Origin: Ohtaekwangia sp.
GTDB lineage: Bacteria > Bacteroidota > Bacteroidia > Cytophagales > Cyclobacteriaceae
Assembly: GCA_021155195.1 (NCBI GenBank)
Contig: JAJNPV010000042.1
Coordinates: forward strand, 248,001-312,000
DNA: 64,000 nucleotides
Reading direction: 5' to 3'
The translations under genes were made by a program, and so were the position numbers. The notes under the pieces are model-generated. The model was not told the origin of the DNA, ran no database searches, and was given only the letters and a program-made list of their open reading frames with translations. How positions within the stretch are numbered: position 1 is the stretch's first letter; each line of letters begins with the position of its first letter. Shown piece after piece: positions 42,977 through 52,828 of this stretch.

Positions 42977-43059
42977 GTCATTCATCGCGGGTTTCTTTTT
43001 AATTAACTGTCAATAGCTTCTGCTAAGAAAATTGACAAAACTTATCTTTAGTTGACTTA

Positions 43060-46000
43060 ATGAGTTACCGTATAAAATTCATTGCAAAGAAATTTTTAAA
43101 AATTGGTGGATGGCTACTGGTTAGCATTCTCACTCTCTTAATAATTGCAATACTTGGCATTCGCACTCCGTATGTTCAAAACAAAATTATTCAAAAGGCT
43201 ATTGGCTATTTGCAGAGTAAGATTGATACTAAAGTAACCTTGGAAAGCATCTATATAACATTTCCAAAAAATATCGTTTTAGAGGGTTTATATCTGGAAG
43301 ATCAGAAATCGGATACAATGGTTTATCTAGGTAGTCTATCTGTAGATACTGATCTATGGGCGTTAACGCAAAATCGAATTGAGGTTAACTCAATCGAGTT
43401 GAGTAACTCAACAATTGATTTAAACAGAAATGAAACCGATAGCTCATTCAACTTTGATTATATAATTCAGGCATTTAACCCAAAAGGAGAGTCAACGGAC
43501 ACCACCTCGACTGCCTGGGATGTTATTATTGAACGAGTTGAGTTAGAGAAGGTAGTAGTAACGTTTGATGATCGACAACAAGGAAACTCTATAAAGGTAA
43601 AGGTAGGTAAATTGGATATTTCGTTGGGCGAGTCAAAGATCACTCAATCGATTTATAAGTTTTCGGATATAGAATTGAACAATACTTCAATACAGATTAG
43701 TCGATCATATAATAATTCGGAAAACGAATCTGATACAAGGCAACGTGATTTAATTCCTTTTGATCTTGATTTCCAGGCAATTCATCTCAACAATATAAGT
43801 GTTGAATATGATCAGCCTGATTTAAATCAATCGCTTTCCATAAATCTCAGCGATCTTATGGTAGAGTCTAATAGAATAGATTTAAACCACAAGCTTATTG
43901 ATCTTGAGACTGTATCACTTGAGCATTCTTCTATTTCGTATTGGGATGGTGCACTTGACTCAACTGCTGATGCGAGTATCAAGGAATCTGGCAATGTAAT
44001 AACTTTCCCCGCTACTGATTGGATTATAAAACTTAGGCAATTGACCTTTGTGGATAATATTTTAGAGTATGGTAATGCAAAGGATTCTTTATCATTATTT
44101 GATCCAAATCATATTGAATTATCTTCTTTTCATTTATTGGCGAAAGATATTGATGTTAACAGAAATTCTTACAAAGCTACTTTGGAGCAGATGTCTTTTA
44201 AAGAACGCGCTGGCTTTGAAGTAAAATCGCTCAAATCTGAGATCGAGTTTTCTGATTCTCGATTCATTGTAGAAGGATTTGATTTTGAGACCGCGAATTC
44301 CAAATTAGAGTTGAATGTGAATGCAACATTTGATTTGACAGAAGGGAAAGCTCTTGATTACACAAGAGTTAAACTGGATGTCAATGTAAAGAACTCATTT
44401 CTATCAGCTAACGATGCTTTATTTTTCTTCCCAAATCTAATAGATAGCCTCCCTGTAAAAGTACCCATCCATTCCGTACTATATATTGACACTCGGTTTC
44501 ATGGATTAATAAGCGACCTCCTGGTGGATAAGTTGGAAGCGAAATTATTTGATAGTACAGTTATTAGTCTTAGTGGAAGAGTTACTGGACTTCCGGATTT
44601 CAGTAAGTCAATGATGGATATCAAACTGAACCGTTTTATTACAACGCGTAGCAACATGATGCAAGTACTTTACGATTCGATGGTGCCATCGTCACTGCAA
44701 ATTCCTGATCATATATTGTTAACTGGAAATTTTGAGGGAACAATTGATGCTTCAAGTGTACGCGCTGCAATGGAAACGGAAGTGGGATCAATAGAAGTGA
44801 ATGGACAATATGATTTTAGAGACCCTGCGACCTACGATATTAAGATTACCTCTAAGAACTTGAATATTGGGGCTTTGCTTAAACAAGAGCAGATGGATAC
44901 ATTAAATATGGATCTGAAAATAACGGGGTCTGGACTAACGCGTGAAACTTTGAATGTAATGACAAAGATTGATGTGAGTAAATTCAGGTATAATGGGTAC
45001 ACCTATTCTGATTTTAAATTAGATGGACTATTTAACAATTCGATCTTCGAGGGATCAGCTTCTCACAAAGATGATAACCTTGATTTTACTCTTAATGCCG
45101 ATTTGAATTATTCTGAGAAGATACTACAATACAAAGCAACCTTTACATTAAAGAATGCTGATTTTCGGGCATTGAAAATTTCAGAACGCCCCTTGAAAGC
45201 AAGGGCAACACTTGATGTAAATCTTTGGGTAGAAGATTTTGGAAAGGTAAATGGCAGTATCGATGTTCGAAAGGTTGCTATTTATAATGGAGAGGTACTT
45301 TATAAAATAGATTCATTGTTGGTCGTATCAATAGATCAGGAGCAGGAGAGTAGCATTTCAATTCGTTCGGACGTTATCGCTGGAGATTTCAAAGGAACTT
45401 TCAGTTTAGCAGGCATGCCTAAAACGCTAAAGCAACACATGAATAGGTATTTCTCCATGAAGGATTCATCTATTCATGCCTTTGAAGAACCTCAAAATTT
45501 TAAATTCAATTTAACGCTTAAGAATTCTGATCTATTCACAGAATTAATTTTCCCTCAGTTAAAATCCTTTGTTCCCGGTAAAATTGAAGGAGAGTTTGAT
45601 AGTGAGAAAAACTTGCTTGAAATGAACATTGGGCTAACAAAAATTAAGTATGCTTCCTCCAGCCTTGATTCCCTCCTAATTGCTTTGAACTCAGACAATA
45701 ATGCTTTAACCTATAAGGTGAGACTAAAGAATTTAAGATATGATACACTTCATATAACTGCGGTGCAAGTGCAAGGCAAACTGGCTAACAACCATCATGA
45801 GGCTAACTTGATTATACTCGATTCTTTAAACAAGGAAAAGTATCGCTTTTCAGCGACTCTCAATAGTCTGAAAAATGAGTTTAAATTTTCTTTAGCAGAT
45901 GATAACATTCTTATTAACTACAAGAAGTGGCAAATTCCAACTAGTAATTTTGTTTCGTTTGAGAATACTTTAACGCGTGCGGGTGATTTCAAATTAACAA

Positions 46001-48006
46001 ATGGAAATGAACAATTTGAAATGGTGACCTCCGAAGTTGATTCCACACTCGAGTTTCGATTTCATCAATTTCAGTTATCCAATTTTACTAATCTCATTGA
46101 GGGTGTACTTCCGGCTAGCGGCTTACTGAACGGTAATTTTAGAATCAGTAGCTCTGGCAAAGAAAACTTCAGTTCAAAACTCAACATTAACGAATTATTC
46201 TTATTTGAAAGAAAGTGGGGCGATGCGGCCATTGCAATGACTCATACTTCCGATATGTATTCAATCGATGCAACGGTGCAAGGTGAGGCTTTGAACCTTC
46301 AAGCCAATGGTCAATACGAAAACAAAGAGCCTCAGGATGAATTGACATTACAGCTAAGTCTTGCGCCTTTTAATCTTGAACTATTGGAGCCATTTGCTTT
46401 TGGCCAATTGACCTATGTAAAAGGGACGGGTAGAGGGAAAATGGAAGTGAGTAGCAAAGGTTCCGATTTTAGTATCAGGGGAGAGATGCTATTTGCTGAC
46501 GCAACTTTCACTTCCACTTACTTGAAAAATTCTTTTTTACTAAAGCAAGAACGGATTCTGTTTAACAATGAAGGAATCGTGTTTGATAATTTTAAAATTG
46601 CAGATTCAAATGCTAATGAAGCAATAATTAGGGGAAGTATTAAAACGGAAGATTATAAAAATTTTGCGTTGAACCTGAAGGCTTCCATGAAGCGATTTCA
46701 GCTGCTTAACACGAAGGAGGGAGATAACGAACTTTTTTATGGATTAGTTAAAGCAGATGCTAACGCAGTCATAACGGGAAACCTGAATGAACCTTCTGTT
46801 GATCTCACCTTGGCGCTTAATGATGACAGTAACTTCACATACATTGTTCCTGAATCTCAAAAGAGCGCTCAAGAGCTAAAAGGTGTTGTTCGGTTTGTAG
46901 ATAGGAATGCAACCCTCGACCCTTTCCTTGCCAATTTAGTGAATGAGGATACTATAAGAAGTTCGTTTAAAGGATTAAACCTTTCCGCTAATTTGGAATT
47001 GAGTGATAAGGCAATGCTAAATATTGTCTTAGATCCAAGAACTAATGATAAGCTTTCAGTGAATGGTAACGCCAACCTTGTATTAGGTATTGATGCTTCG
47101 GGTGGAATGGACTTATCCGGTGTATATGAAATAACCAAGGGTACTTATAATTTCTCTTTTCAAAATCTTGCCAAAAGGGAATTTAATCTGGTGAATGGAA
47201 GTACGATTGAATGGACTGGTGATCCACTAAATGCTACCATGGATATCAGTGCAACCTACAAGCTTGATGCTTCACCGCTTGATTTAGTTTACAACCAAAT
47301 CAATACTTCAAACCAAAGCGAAGTAAATAGCTATAATCAACGTCTTCCGTTTATCGTTTTTCTGGAGATAAGAGGTCGCCTGTTGGAACCTCACATTACT
47401 TTCAAATTAGATATGCCCGAAGAAAAGAGAAATGCGTTTGGTGGAGCGATTTATTCCAAATTACAAGATATAAATACGCGCGAATCGGATTTGAACAAAC
47501 AAGTGTTCTCATTGATTATTCTGAAACGTTTTATCTCAGAAAATCCATTTGAAAGTCAATCTGCTTCAAGTTTAAGTAATACTGCCAGACAAAGTGTAAG
47601 CAGAATTCTTTCTGATCAACTAAACCGACTTTCGGAAAATATAAAGGGAGTTGAGTTAACCTTTGATATTAAATCGTATGAAAATTTTACCGGGGATGAG
47701 GTGCAAGGAGAAACAAAAGCACAATTAGGCATTTCTAAAAGTCTTTGGGATGAGCGACTGGTTGTGAAATTTGCCGGTAATCTGGACCTGGAAGGCGGCA
47801 ATGGAAAACAACAAGCCACTGATTATATAGGAGATATTGCATTGGAATACAAATTAACAAGTGATGGACGATTTAGAATTGTGGGTTTTAGAAATAGCAA
47901 TTTCGATATGATTGATGGGGAATTAATAGAAACAGGTACAGGACTGATATATATAAAGGACTATAATACACTGCGTGAACTTTTTAAAACAAATAAGAAA
48001 CAATAA
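43060..48006 (+). CDS. tamB: TamB-like translocation and assembly module protein
   Basis: The 1648-residue protein has an N-terminal membrane anchor (about 12-32) followed by long beta-helical AsmA/TamB-type repeats and a C-terminal DUF490 (TamB) domain, which starts about residue 1300 (ANLVLGIDASGGMDLSGVYE, KGTYNFSFQNLAKREFNLV) and ends with GTGLIYIKDYNTLRELF. It spans the periplasm as a hydrophobic groove that supports lipid transport or outer-membrane protein assembly. It overlaps the downstream tamL gene by 32 bases, showing they work together. The gene is single-copy here and of normal length for Bacteroidota. Confidence 0.95.
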   Translation: MSYRIKFIAKKFLKIGGWLLVSILTLLIIAILGIRTPYVQNKIIQKAIGYLQSKIDTKVTLESIYITFPKNIVLEGLYLEDQKSDTMVYLGSLSVDTDLWALTQNRIEVNSIELSNSTIDLNRNETDSSFNFDYIIQAFNPKGESTDTTSTAWDVIIERVELEKVVVTFDDRQQGNSIKVKVGKLDISLGESKITQSIYKFSDIELNNTSIQISRSYNNSENESDTRQRDLIPFDLDFQAIHLNNISVEYDQPDLNQSLSINLSDLMVESNRIDLNHKLIDLETVSLEHSSISYWDGALDSTADASIKESGNVITFPATDWIIKLRQLTFVDNILEYGNAKDSLSLFDPNHIELSSFHLLAKDIDVNRNSYKATLEQMSFKERAGFEVKSLKSEIEFSDSRFIVEGFDFETANSKLELNVNATFDLTEGKALDYTRVKLDVNVKNSFLSANDALFFFPNLIDSLPVKVPIHSVLYIDTRFHGLISDLLVDKLEAKLFDSTVISLSGRVTGLPDFSKSMMDIKLNRFITTRSNMMQVLYDSMVPSSLQIPDHILLTGNFEGTIDASSVRAAMETEVGSIEVNGQYDFRDPATYDIKITSKNLNIGALLKQEQMDTLNMDLKITGSGLTRETLNVMTKIDVSKFRYNGYTYSDFKLDGLFNNSIFEGSASHKDDNLDFTLNADLNYSEKILQYKATFTLKNADFRALKISERPLKARATLDVNLWVEDFGKVNGSIDVRKVAIYNGEVLYKIDSLLVVSIDQEQESSISIRSDVIAGDFKGTFSLAGMPKTLKQHMNRYFSMKDSSIHAFEEPQNFKFNLTLKNSDLFTELIFPQLKSFVPGKIEGEFDSEKNLLEMNIGLTKIKYASSSLDSLLIALNSDNNALTYKVRLKNLRYDTLHITAVQVQGKLANNHHEANLIILDSLNKEKYRFSATLNSLKNEFKFSLADDNILINYKKWQIPTSNFVSFENTLTRAGDFKLTNGNEQFEMVTSEVDSTLEFRFHQFQLSNFTNLIEGVLPASGLLNGNFRISSSGKENFSSKLNINELFLFERKWGDAAIAMTHTSDMYSIDATVQGEALNLQANGQYENKEPQDELTLQLSLAPFNLELLEPFAFGQLTYVKGTGRGKMEVSSKGSDFSIRGEMLFADATFTSTYLKNSFLLKQERILFNNEGIVFDNFKIADSNANEAIIRGSIKTEDYKNFALNLKASMKRFQLLNTKEGDNELFYGLVKADANAVITGNLNEPSVDLTLALNDDSNFTYIVPESQKSAQELKGVVRFVDRNATLDPFLANLVNEDTIRSSFKGLNLSANLELSDKAMLNIVLDPRTNDKLSVNGNANLVLGIDASGGMDLSGVYEITKGTYNFSFQNLAKREFNLVNGSTIEWTGDPLNATMDISATYKLDASPLDLVYNQINTSNQSEVNSYNQRLPFIVFLEIRGRLLEPHITFKLDMPEEKRNAFGGAIYSKLQDINTRESDLNKQVFSLIILKRFISENPFESQSASSLSNTARQSVSRILSDQLNRLSENIKGVELTFDIKSYENFTGDEVQGETKAQLGISKSLWDERLVVKFAGNLDLEGGNGKQQATDYIGDIALEYKLTSDGRFRIVGFRNSNFDMIDGELIETGTGLIYIKDYNTLRELFKTNKKQ

Positions 48007-50359
48007 AGGTGGTACAAACTTTAGAGTGAGGGCAAATAATTTCGGTATGATTGCTTTTAGCTTCATACTTATGAGTAGTTGCACAGGTACTCGCTTTCTG
48101 AAGAATGGTGAAACGTTTTATGATGGAGCTGAAATCACTCTTCAAACAGTGGACAAGATTTCTGGAAAGAAAGCCCTGCGAACCAAGTTAAATGAATTGA
48201 TAACCCCCAGACCCAACTCAACATTATTTGGTTTAAGACCAGGGGTTTGGTTTTACTATGTGGCGGGCACACCAAAAAGTAAAAAAGGGTTCGCAAATTT
48301 TGTTAAGAGTAAGCTTGGTGATAAGCCTGTATTATTATCAGATACGGAACCTTCCAAAACGGTATCTATGCTAGAACGCCAATTGAATAATGAGGGTTAT
48401 TTTGGATCGAAAGTGAGTAGTGAGATAATAACCAAAAAGAAGAAGAGCAAAATAGTTTACACGGTGATGCTCACAAAGCCTTTTAGATTGGACAGTATTG
48501 ATATCAATTTGTTTGACAGTCTAATTTCAGATCAGGAGGAATTTAAGAAGGAATCATTATTGAAAAAGGAGCAGCGATATAGCTTAGAAAGATTAATAGC
48601 AGAGCAACATCGTATTGAAGATTTTCTTAAGGATAAAGGGTTTTATTATTTTGATGAACGATATCTGCTATTTGAAGCCGACACAACTGTAGGTAAGCGG
48701 CATGTTGATTTGAAATTGATTTTTGAGAATGCAACACCATCTAAAATCAAACGAATCTATACATTGAGAGACATAAAAATATATCCAAATCATTCCTTAG
48801 GCAATGATAGCCTGGCCACTACAAGTGATACGCTGAGAGTGAACAACTATCTATATGTCGATAACTCCAAGGCGTTTCGACCTGAAATAGTGACAAGTGC
48901 AATTAATTTAAAAACGGATAGTGTTTATAGCAGAACTAACCACGAATACACATTAAGTAGATTGATGAGTTTACGAACATTCAAGTTTGTTAATATTAAG
49001 TATCAAGATGATGCTCACGATTCATCAATGCTGAATGCAGAAATTAACCTTGTGCCCCTTTTAAAAAAATCATTGCGCGTGCAAGCCCAAGCAGTTTCTA
49101 AGTCAAACAATTTTGTGGGGCCAGGTGTAGATGTCACATTTACTAATAGAAATTGGCTACGAGGGGCTGAGTTATTTCAGCTTAAACTGAATGGATCCTA
49201 TGAATGGCAGATTAGCCAACAGCAATCGGGCCCATTAAACGCAATAGAATTTGGAGCAGAATCTAGTCTTACAGTTCCTCGTATTATAGCTCCGTTTCAC
49301 ATCTCCTATCAATCATCAAAATATATGCCTCAGACAATTATAAGAGCAGGTCTTAATTTTCAGCAACGAATTAACTTTTTTAGACTTACATCTTTCAATA
49401 TTGCCTACGGATATACCTGGCGCGAAACGACATTCAAAACTCATGAGTTATATCCAGTTGACTTAAGCTTTGTGAAATCAAGTAAAACTTCCGAGGCTTT
49501 TAATAATTTACTGGAGCTAAATCCATCGTTAAACAACTCATTTCAAAATCAATTTATCCCAGGGCTTAGGTACAGCTACACACTTAATACGCAACTACGT
49601 GAAGGAATGGAGGAGAAATACAATTTAGCCCGCCTCAATAAATCAAGTATCTATTTTAATGGTAAGATTGATTTGGCAGGAAATATTTTGAATACAATTC
49701 AATCAGGGCTTCGAAGAGAAGAATCAAGACCCTTTGAAGTCTTTGGTCAGGCATATTCTCAATTTGCTCGGGGCGAGGTTGACGTTAGATATTATTTCCA
49801 GATTGATAAGCACAATAAATTAGCCACAAGAATTAATGCGGGCATTGGATACGCATACGGGAACTCAACCAACTTACCCTATATAAAGCAGTTTGCCGTT
49901 GGAGGTTCTAATAGCGTAAGGGCATTTCCAGCGCGATCGATTGGGCCAGGCACCTATAATGTACGAACGGATAGCACCTTTACCTCAAACACTTTTTTTA
50001 TTGATCAGCGTGGCGATATTAAACTTGAATTTAATGTAGAGTATCGTTTTGATATTTTTAAATCCTTAAAGGGGGCTGTATTTACTGATGCAGGAAATAT
50101 TTGGCTGATTAAAGATGATGGTCGTGATGGTGTAAAGTTCAATAACAACTCTTTTATGAGTGAATTAGCAGTAGGGACTGGCGTTGGGATTCGCTATGAT
50201 TTTAATTTTTTCATCCTTCGATTTGATGTAGCCTTCCCTCTCAGGAAACCATATTTAAATTCGCAAGATCGTTGGGTAATTAATCAGATCGATTTTGGAA
50301 GTAAGAGCTGGCGACAAGACAATTTGGTTTTCAACATTGCCATTGGTTATCCTTTTTAG
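47975..50359 (+). CDS. tamL: BamA/TamA family outer membrane lipoprotein (TamL)
   Basis: The 794-residue protein is the outer-membrane partner of TamB. Unlike proteobacterial TamA it is a lipoprotein (FILMSSCTGTRFLKNGETFY, Cys36), the form described as TamL in Bacteroidota. POTRA domains occupy about 45-360 and a 16-strand barrel follows, with the conserved QFAVGGSNSVRAFPARSIGP loop motif (VRGF/Y-like VRAF) and a C-terminal strand ending in VFNIAIGYPF. The start overlaps tamB by 32 bases; a later ATG at 48047 would remove the basic region of the signal peptide. Confidence 0.94.
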   Translation: MNFLKQIRNNKGGTNFRVRANNFGMIAFSFILMSSCTGTRFLKNGETFYDGAEITLQTVDKISGKKALRTKLNELITPRPNSTLFGLRPGVWFYYVAGTPKSKKGFANFVKSKLGDKPVLLSDTEPSKTVSMLERQLNNEGYFGSKVSSEIITKKKKSKIVYTVMLTKPFRLDSIDINLFDSLISDQEEFKKESLLKKEQRYSLERLIAEQHRIEDFLKDKGFYYFDERYLLFEADTTVGKRHVDLKLIFENATPSKIKRIYTLRDIKIYPNHSLGNDSLATTSDTLRVNNYLYVDNSKAFRPEIVTSAINLKTDSVYSRTNHEYTLSRLMSLRTFKFVNIKYQDDAHDSSMLNAEINLVPLLKKSLRVQAQAVSKSNNFVGPGVDVTFTNRNWLRGAELFQLKLNGSYEWQISQQQSGPLNAIEFGAESSLTVPRIIAPFHISYQSSKYMPQTIIRAGLNFQQRINFFRLTSFNIAYGYTWRETTFKTHELYPVDLSFVKSSKTSEAFNNLLELNPSLNNSFQNQFIPGLRYSYTLNTQLREGMEEKYNLARLNKSSIYFNGKIDLAGNILNTIQSGLRREESRPFEVFGQAYSQFARGEVDVRYYFQIDKHNKLATRINAGIGYAYGNSTNLPYIKQFAVGGSNSVRAFPARSIGPGTYNVRTDSTFTSNTFFIDQRGDIKLEFNVEYRFDIFKSLKGAVFTDAGNIWLIKDDGRDGVKFNNNSFMSELAVGTGVGIRYDFNFFILRFDVAFPLRKPYLNSQDRWVINQIDFGSKSWRQDNLVFNIAIGYPF

Positions 50360-50391
50360 CAAGCCAATTAATAGGATGATTGATCTATGCC

Positions 50392-50709
50392 TTAGTTATT
50401 TCGTTTTGGAGTTTTCTTTTGAATTTCCTCTACTTCCTTAATAAACTTCGAAATGTTAGCATCCGCATAGGTACCATAGGCATCTATCAGGGTTCCTTTT
50501 TTTCCATCTTCTGTTTGCAATAGGTAGAGAACTGCATTGTCTTCCGGGTCAGAGTACCCTTCGAATCTGTAAAAGTTATCGATAGAAACCTCCTCTGCAT
50601 TAAAGGATGATTTTTTATTTTCTGTCATCATTTTCTTTTCTGAAATCTTAAAATTTTCAGTATAACCTTTCTTAACTGCATCATTGATGCATTCTGATAG
50701 GGTGTTCAT
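50392..50709 (-). CDS. Small protein, paralogue of 38241-38546
   Basis: The 105-residue protein from the ATG at 50709 (MNTLSECINDAVKKGYTENF) has the same core as its paralogue, EEVSIDNFYRFEGYSDPEDN and LYLLQTEDGKKGTLIDAYG, and ends in a helix FIKEVEEIQKKTP. The family is common in Bacteroidota, sometimes labelled phosphoribosylpyrophosphate synthetase without support. In-frame ATGs at 50742 and 50823 could give longer forms; the alignment favours the shorter. Function unknown. Confidence 0.7.
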   Translation of the reverse strand: MNTLSECINDAVKKGYTENFKISEKKMMTENKKSSFNAEEVSIDNFYRFEGYSDPEDNAVLYLLQTEDGKKGTLIDAYGTYADANISKFIKEVEEIQKKTPKRNN

Positions 50710-50830
50710 TTTTTGTGTTCCATCGTCTTTAAGGGCTGTCATATTTTTTTGTTTTTGTAGATAGGTTAAAAATCCTGCCATTAGTAAAGGCTTCTGAAAA
50801 GCGCTTTTGTTCTTAAGTATCACGAATGAA

Positions 50831-50859
50831 TTTCCACACTATGCGGGAATATTCCACAG
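50831..50859. promoter_or_regulatory. Paired TTCCACA boxes with GCGGGAAT core
   Basis: The gap between the small-protein gene (minus) and the 51067 gene (plus) holds TTTCCACACTATGCGGG at 50831-50847 and an adjoining GGGAATATTCCACAG at 50845-50859, which includes the palindrome GGAATATTCC. The first element matches 52558-52574 at 15 of 17 bases. The remainder of the 357-base gap, apart from this, shows no gene. Confidence 0.35.
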
Positions 50860-51066
50860 GAGAAAGTATGTAGACTTTACGTCTTTGGGAAAGAATAGCT
50901 TAACTCGCTTTTGTTTTAGAAGCGAGTATAATTATTCCCTCACTGCGAAAAGTGCTCCCCATAAATTTCTGGAGAACATTCTATTTTTTGGTTTTTATAA
51001 GTTTTAAGTGTGGTATGTGATTTTCATGACTGCGAAGTAATCACATCATTTAAATAATTATAAATC

Positions 51067-51258
51067 ATGAAAACTAAAACTAAAGGCGTGGGGAAAGCAC
51101 ATAAGCCTAATTCACCAACCCCACAACGGAGGCCAAAAGATCGAGGCTTAAACGAAGACGATCAAAAACCAATTACTAATTCGGAAGACGATGATTTAAG
51201 GATTGATCACGATTCTATTTCTCAGGAAGAGGATGGTAAGGATAAAAGAGAAAGATAG
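51067..51258 (+). CDS. Small hydrophilic, probably disordered protein
   Basis: The 63-residue product is almost wholly charged or polar (HKPNSPTPQRRPKDRGLNED, then an acidic stretch with EDDDLRIDHD) with no hydrophobic core, so it is probably disordered in solution. No family recognised. It has a normal AT-rich leader with an A-rich ATG context and is followed 67 bases later by a secreted protein gene. Confidence 0.55.
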   Translation: MKTKTKGVGKAHKPNSPTPQRRPKDRGLNEDDQKPITNSEDDDLRIDHDSISQEEDGKDKRER

Positions 51259-51325
51259 AATGGTATTTGAATCAGGAATTTCTTGAGGAACACTAAAAAT
51301 TAATTTAACTTAAAAACACGACAAC

Positions 51326-51739
51326 ATGAAAACAAAAACAGTATTTACATTTATTTTAGGTTTCATCATGGTTATGATGGCTAATATTACGTTTGCTCAA
51401 AAAGCGGACAAAATGTTTGACGGGTGGACTTTATTGGGCACGCGTGTTGTAGATTACACGATCGATCGTGATGTGGTTTCCTTAAAGGAAACTAAAAACT
51501 ACATAACTGGATTAAAGTTTATTGTAAAGAATGGAACAATAAACATGCACAAAGCCACAGTACATTTTACTAATGGAGACACGCAAGAGATTGAATTTGA
51601 CGATGAGGTGAATACCCAAAATGATGGTCGCTTGTGGGACCTTAAAGGAAACTCACGGGTAATCGAGAAAGTAACGTTTTGGTATGATACCGTAAATAAG
51701 TCAAAGGATAAAGCAGTAGTTGAAGTTTGGGGTAAATAG
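51326..51739 (+). CDS. Secreted DUF2541-like protein
   Basis: The 137-residue protein has a signal peptide ending near TFAQK (residue 25). The mature part is a small beta-sandwich: FDGWTLLGTRVVDYTIDRDV, GLKFIVKNGTINMHKATVHF and RVIEKVTFWYDTVNK. This pattern fits the DUF2541 family of short periplasmic proteins of unknown function. A strong terminator follows within 20 bases of the stop. Confidence 0.75.
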   Translation: MKTKTVFTFILGFIMVMMANITFAQKADKMFDGWTLLGTRVVDYTIDRDVVSLKETKNYITGLKFIVKNGTINMHKATVHFTNGDTQEIEFDDEVNTQNDGRLWDLKGNSRVIEKVTFWYDTVNKSKDKAVVEVWGK

Positions 51740-51757
51740 TTAAAACCTCTAATGGAA

Positions 51758-51790
51758 ATAGAGAGATCCTTAAAGGGATCTCTCTATTTT
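51758..51790 (+). terminator. Rho-independent terminator
   Basis: A perfect 12-bp stem (51758-51769 with 51776-51787) and 6-base loop is followed by T residues. Confidence 0.92.
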
Positions 51791-51821
51791 TATTCAATCA
51801 ATCCAATTAGTAACTGGCATA

Positions 51822-51935
51822 GTAAAAAATCTGATAATCATAGCAAGTGGTATTGGAGAGTTGTTTAAATCTTGTTGTTCAAGAAGGTGCAAAAGTTGCC
51901 ATTGCATATATTGTAAAAGGCGTAGCAATATTACA
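51822..51935 (+). pseudogene. Possible decayed SDR oxidoreductase fragment
   Basis: In the 312-base gap between 51740 and 52051 there is no intact gene, but two short frames read like the start of a short-chain dehydrogenase. One gives KNLIIIASGIGELF (51825 onward), close to the TGxxxGIG nucleotide motif. A shifted frame continues LVVQEGAKVAIAYIVKGVAI, like the helix and second strand that follow it. A frameshift and missing bases between them would be needed. The match is short and could be chance. Confidence 0.28.
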
Positions 51936-52051
51936 TGTATACCAATTCCCTGCCTATTCTGGCTTAAAAAATGATTTTTAGTATTGCGAATATTTAATTT
52001 ATCTTGCTCATAATCCTAGTTCTTAAATCGTAAACCTCCTAATGCCCCCTC

Positions 52052-52513
52052 ATGAAAAATGAAAAGATCAGAGTCTTTCTTGCTGATGATGATGAGGATG
52101 ATTGTCTCTTATTTCAAGATGCACTACAGGATGTAGATAAGAACATCGAGCTCATAGTGAGTAGGGATGGTGTGGAGTTAATGAAGGTGTTAAAAGAAAA
52201 GGTACCTCCGCCACCACGCGTTTTGTTTCTTGATTTAAATATGCCGCGCAAGAATGGTTTTGAGTGCTTAAAGGAAATGAAAAGTAATGCTAAGTTTAAG
52301 GATATTCCAATTGTTGTATTCTCCACATCTGGGGATAGCGAGCATATAAAAAAGACTTTTGAAGAAGGAGCAAATCATTATGCCCGAAAACCAGGTAATT
52401 TTGTGTTGCTCAGGAAATTAATTGAGTATATTCTTTCCATAGATTGGTTAGAAGATTCACCAAGACACTTTGAGAAATTTCTGCTGCCTCACCCCGCCAG
52501 GCCAAATGAATAA
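52052..52513 (+). CDS. Single-domain response regulator
   Basis: The 153-residue protein is a stand-alone CheY-like receiver: acidic pocket ADDDEDD (11-17), phospho-site Asp61 in LFLDLNMPRKNGFE, Ser91 in VVFSTSGDSE and Lys113 in YARKPGNF. Proteins of this Rcp1-like type usually pair with phytochrome or multi-PAS kinases. The large kinase gene 315 bases downstream is the likely partner. No output domain is present. Confidence 0.93.
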   Translation: MKNEKIRVFLADDDEDDCLLFQDALQDVDKNIELIVSRDGVELMKVLKEKVPPPPRVLFLDLNMPRKNGFECLKEMKSNAKFKDIPIVVFSTSGDSEHIKKTFEEGANHYARKPGNFVLLRKLIEYILSIDWLEDSPRHFEKFLLPHPARPNE

Positions 52514-52828
52514 TTGAAAATATTCTACTCTACGCGTGAGTAAAAATTTCCACACTTTTTCCACACTTCGCGGGTTGCCAACACCAATTCGTTTTAAGTC
52601 TTTATAACTACGGGCTTAAAGTCCTAAAAATGTTGATGAAACTGCATGCAACAGATAACCAGTCTCAAAAAAGGGTTGGTCTGAAAGTTGGTGCAATGGC
52701 AACAATTGGAACTTAAGGGAACTGATTTAGGATCGACTACTTGAAGGTTGGCAGTCTCCGCATAGCGACTGTTATTATCATGAAGATCCAATAACGAAGA
52801 ATTTTGTTTTGAGTCTAAAACTTTACCT
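52514..52828. promoter_or_regulatory. Gap with repeated TTTCCACA boxes
   Basis: This 315-base gap before the large kinase gene has no convincing gene. Near its left end are two direct copies of TTTCCACAC, at 52547-52555 and 52558-52566, 11 bases (one helical turn) apart. The second extends to TTTCCACACTTCGCGGG (to 52574), 15 of 17 identical to 50831-50847. TTTTCCACA is also DnaA-box-like. Nothing else stands out in the remaining 250 bases. Confidence 0.4.
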
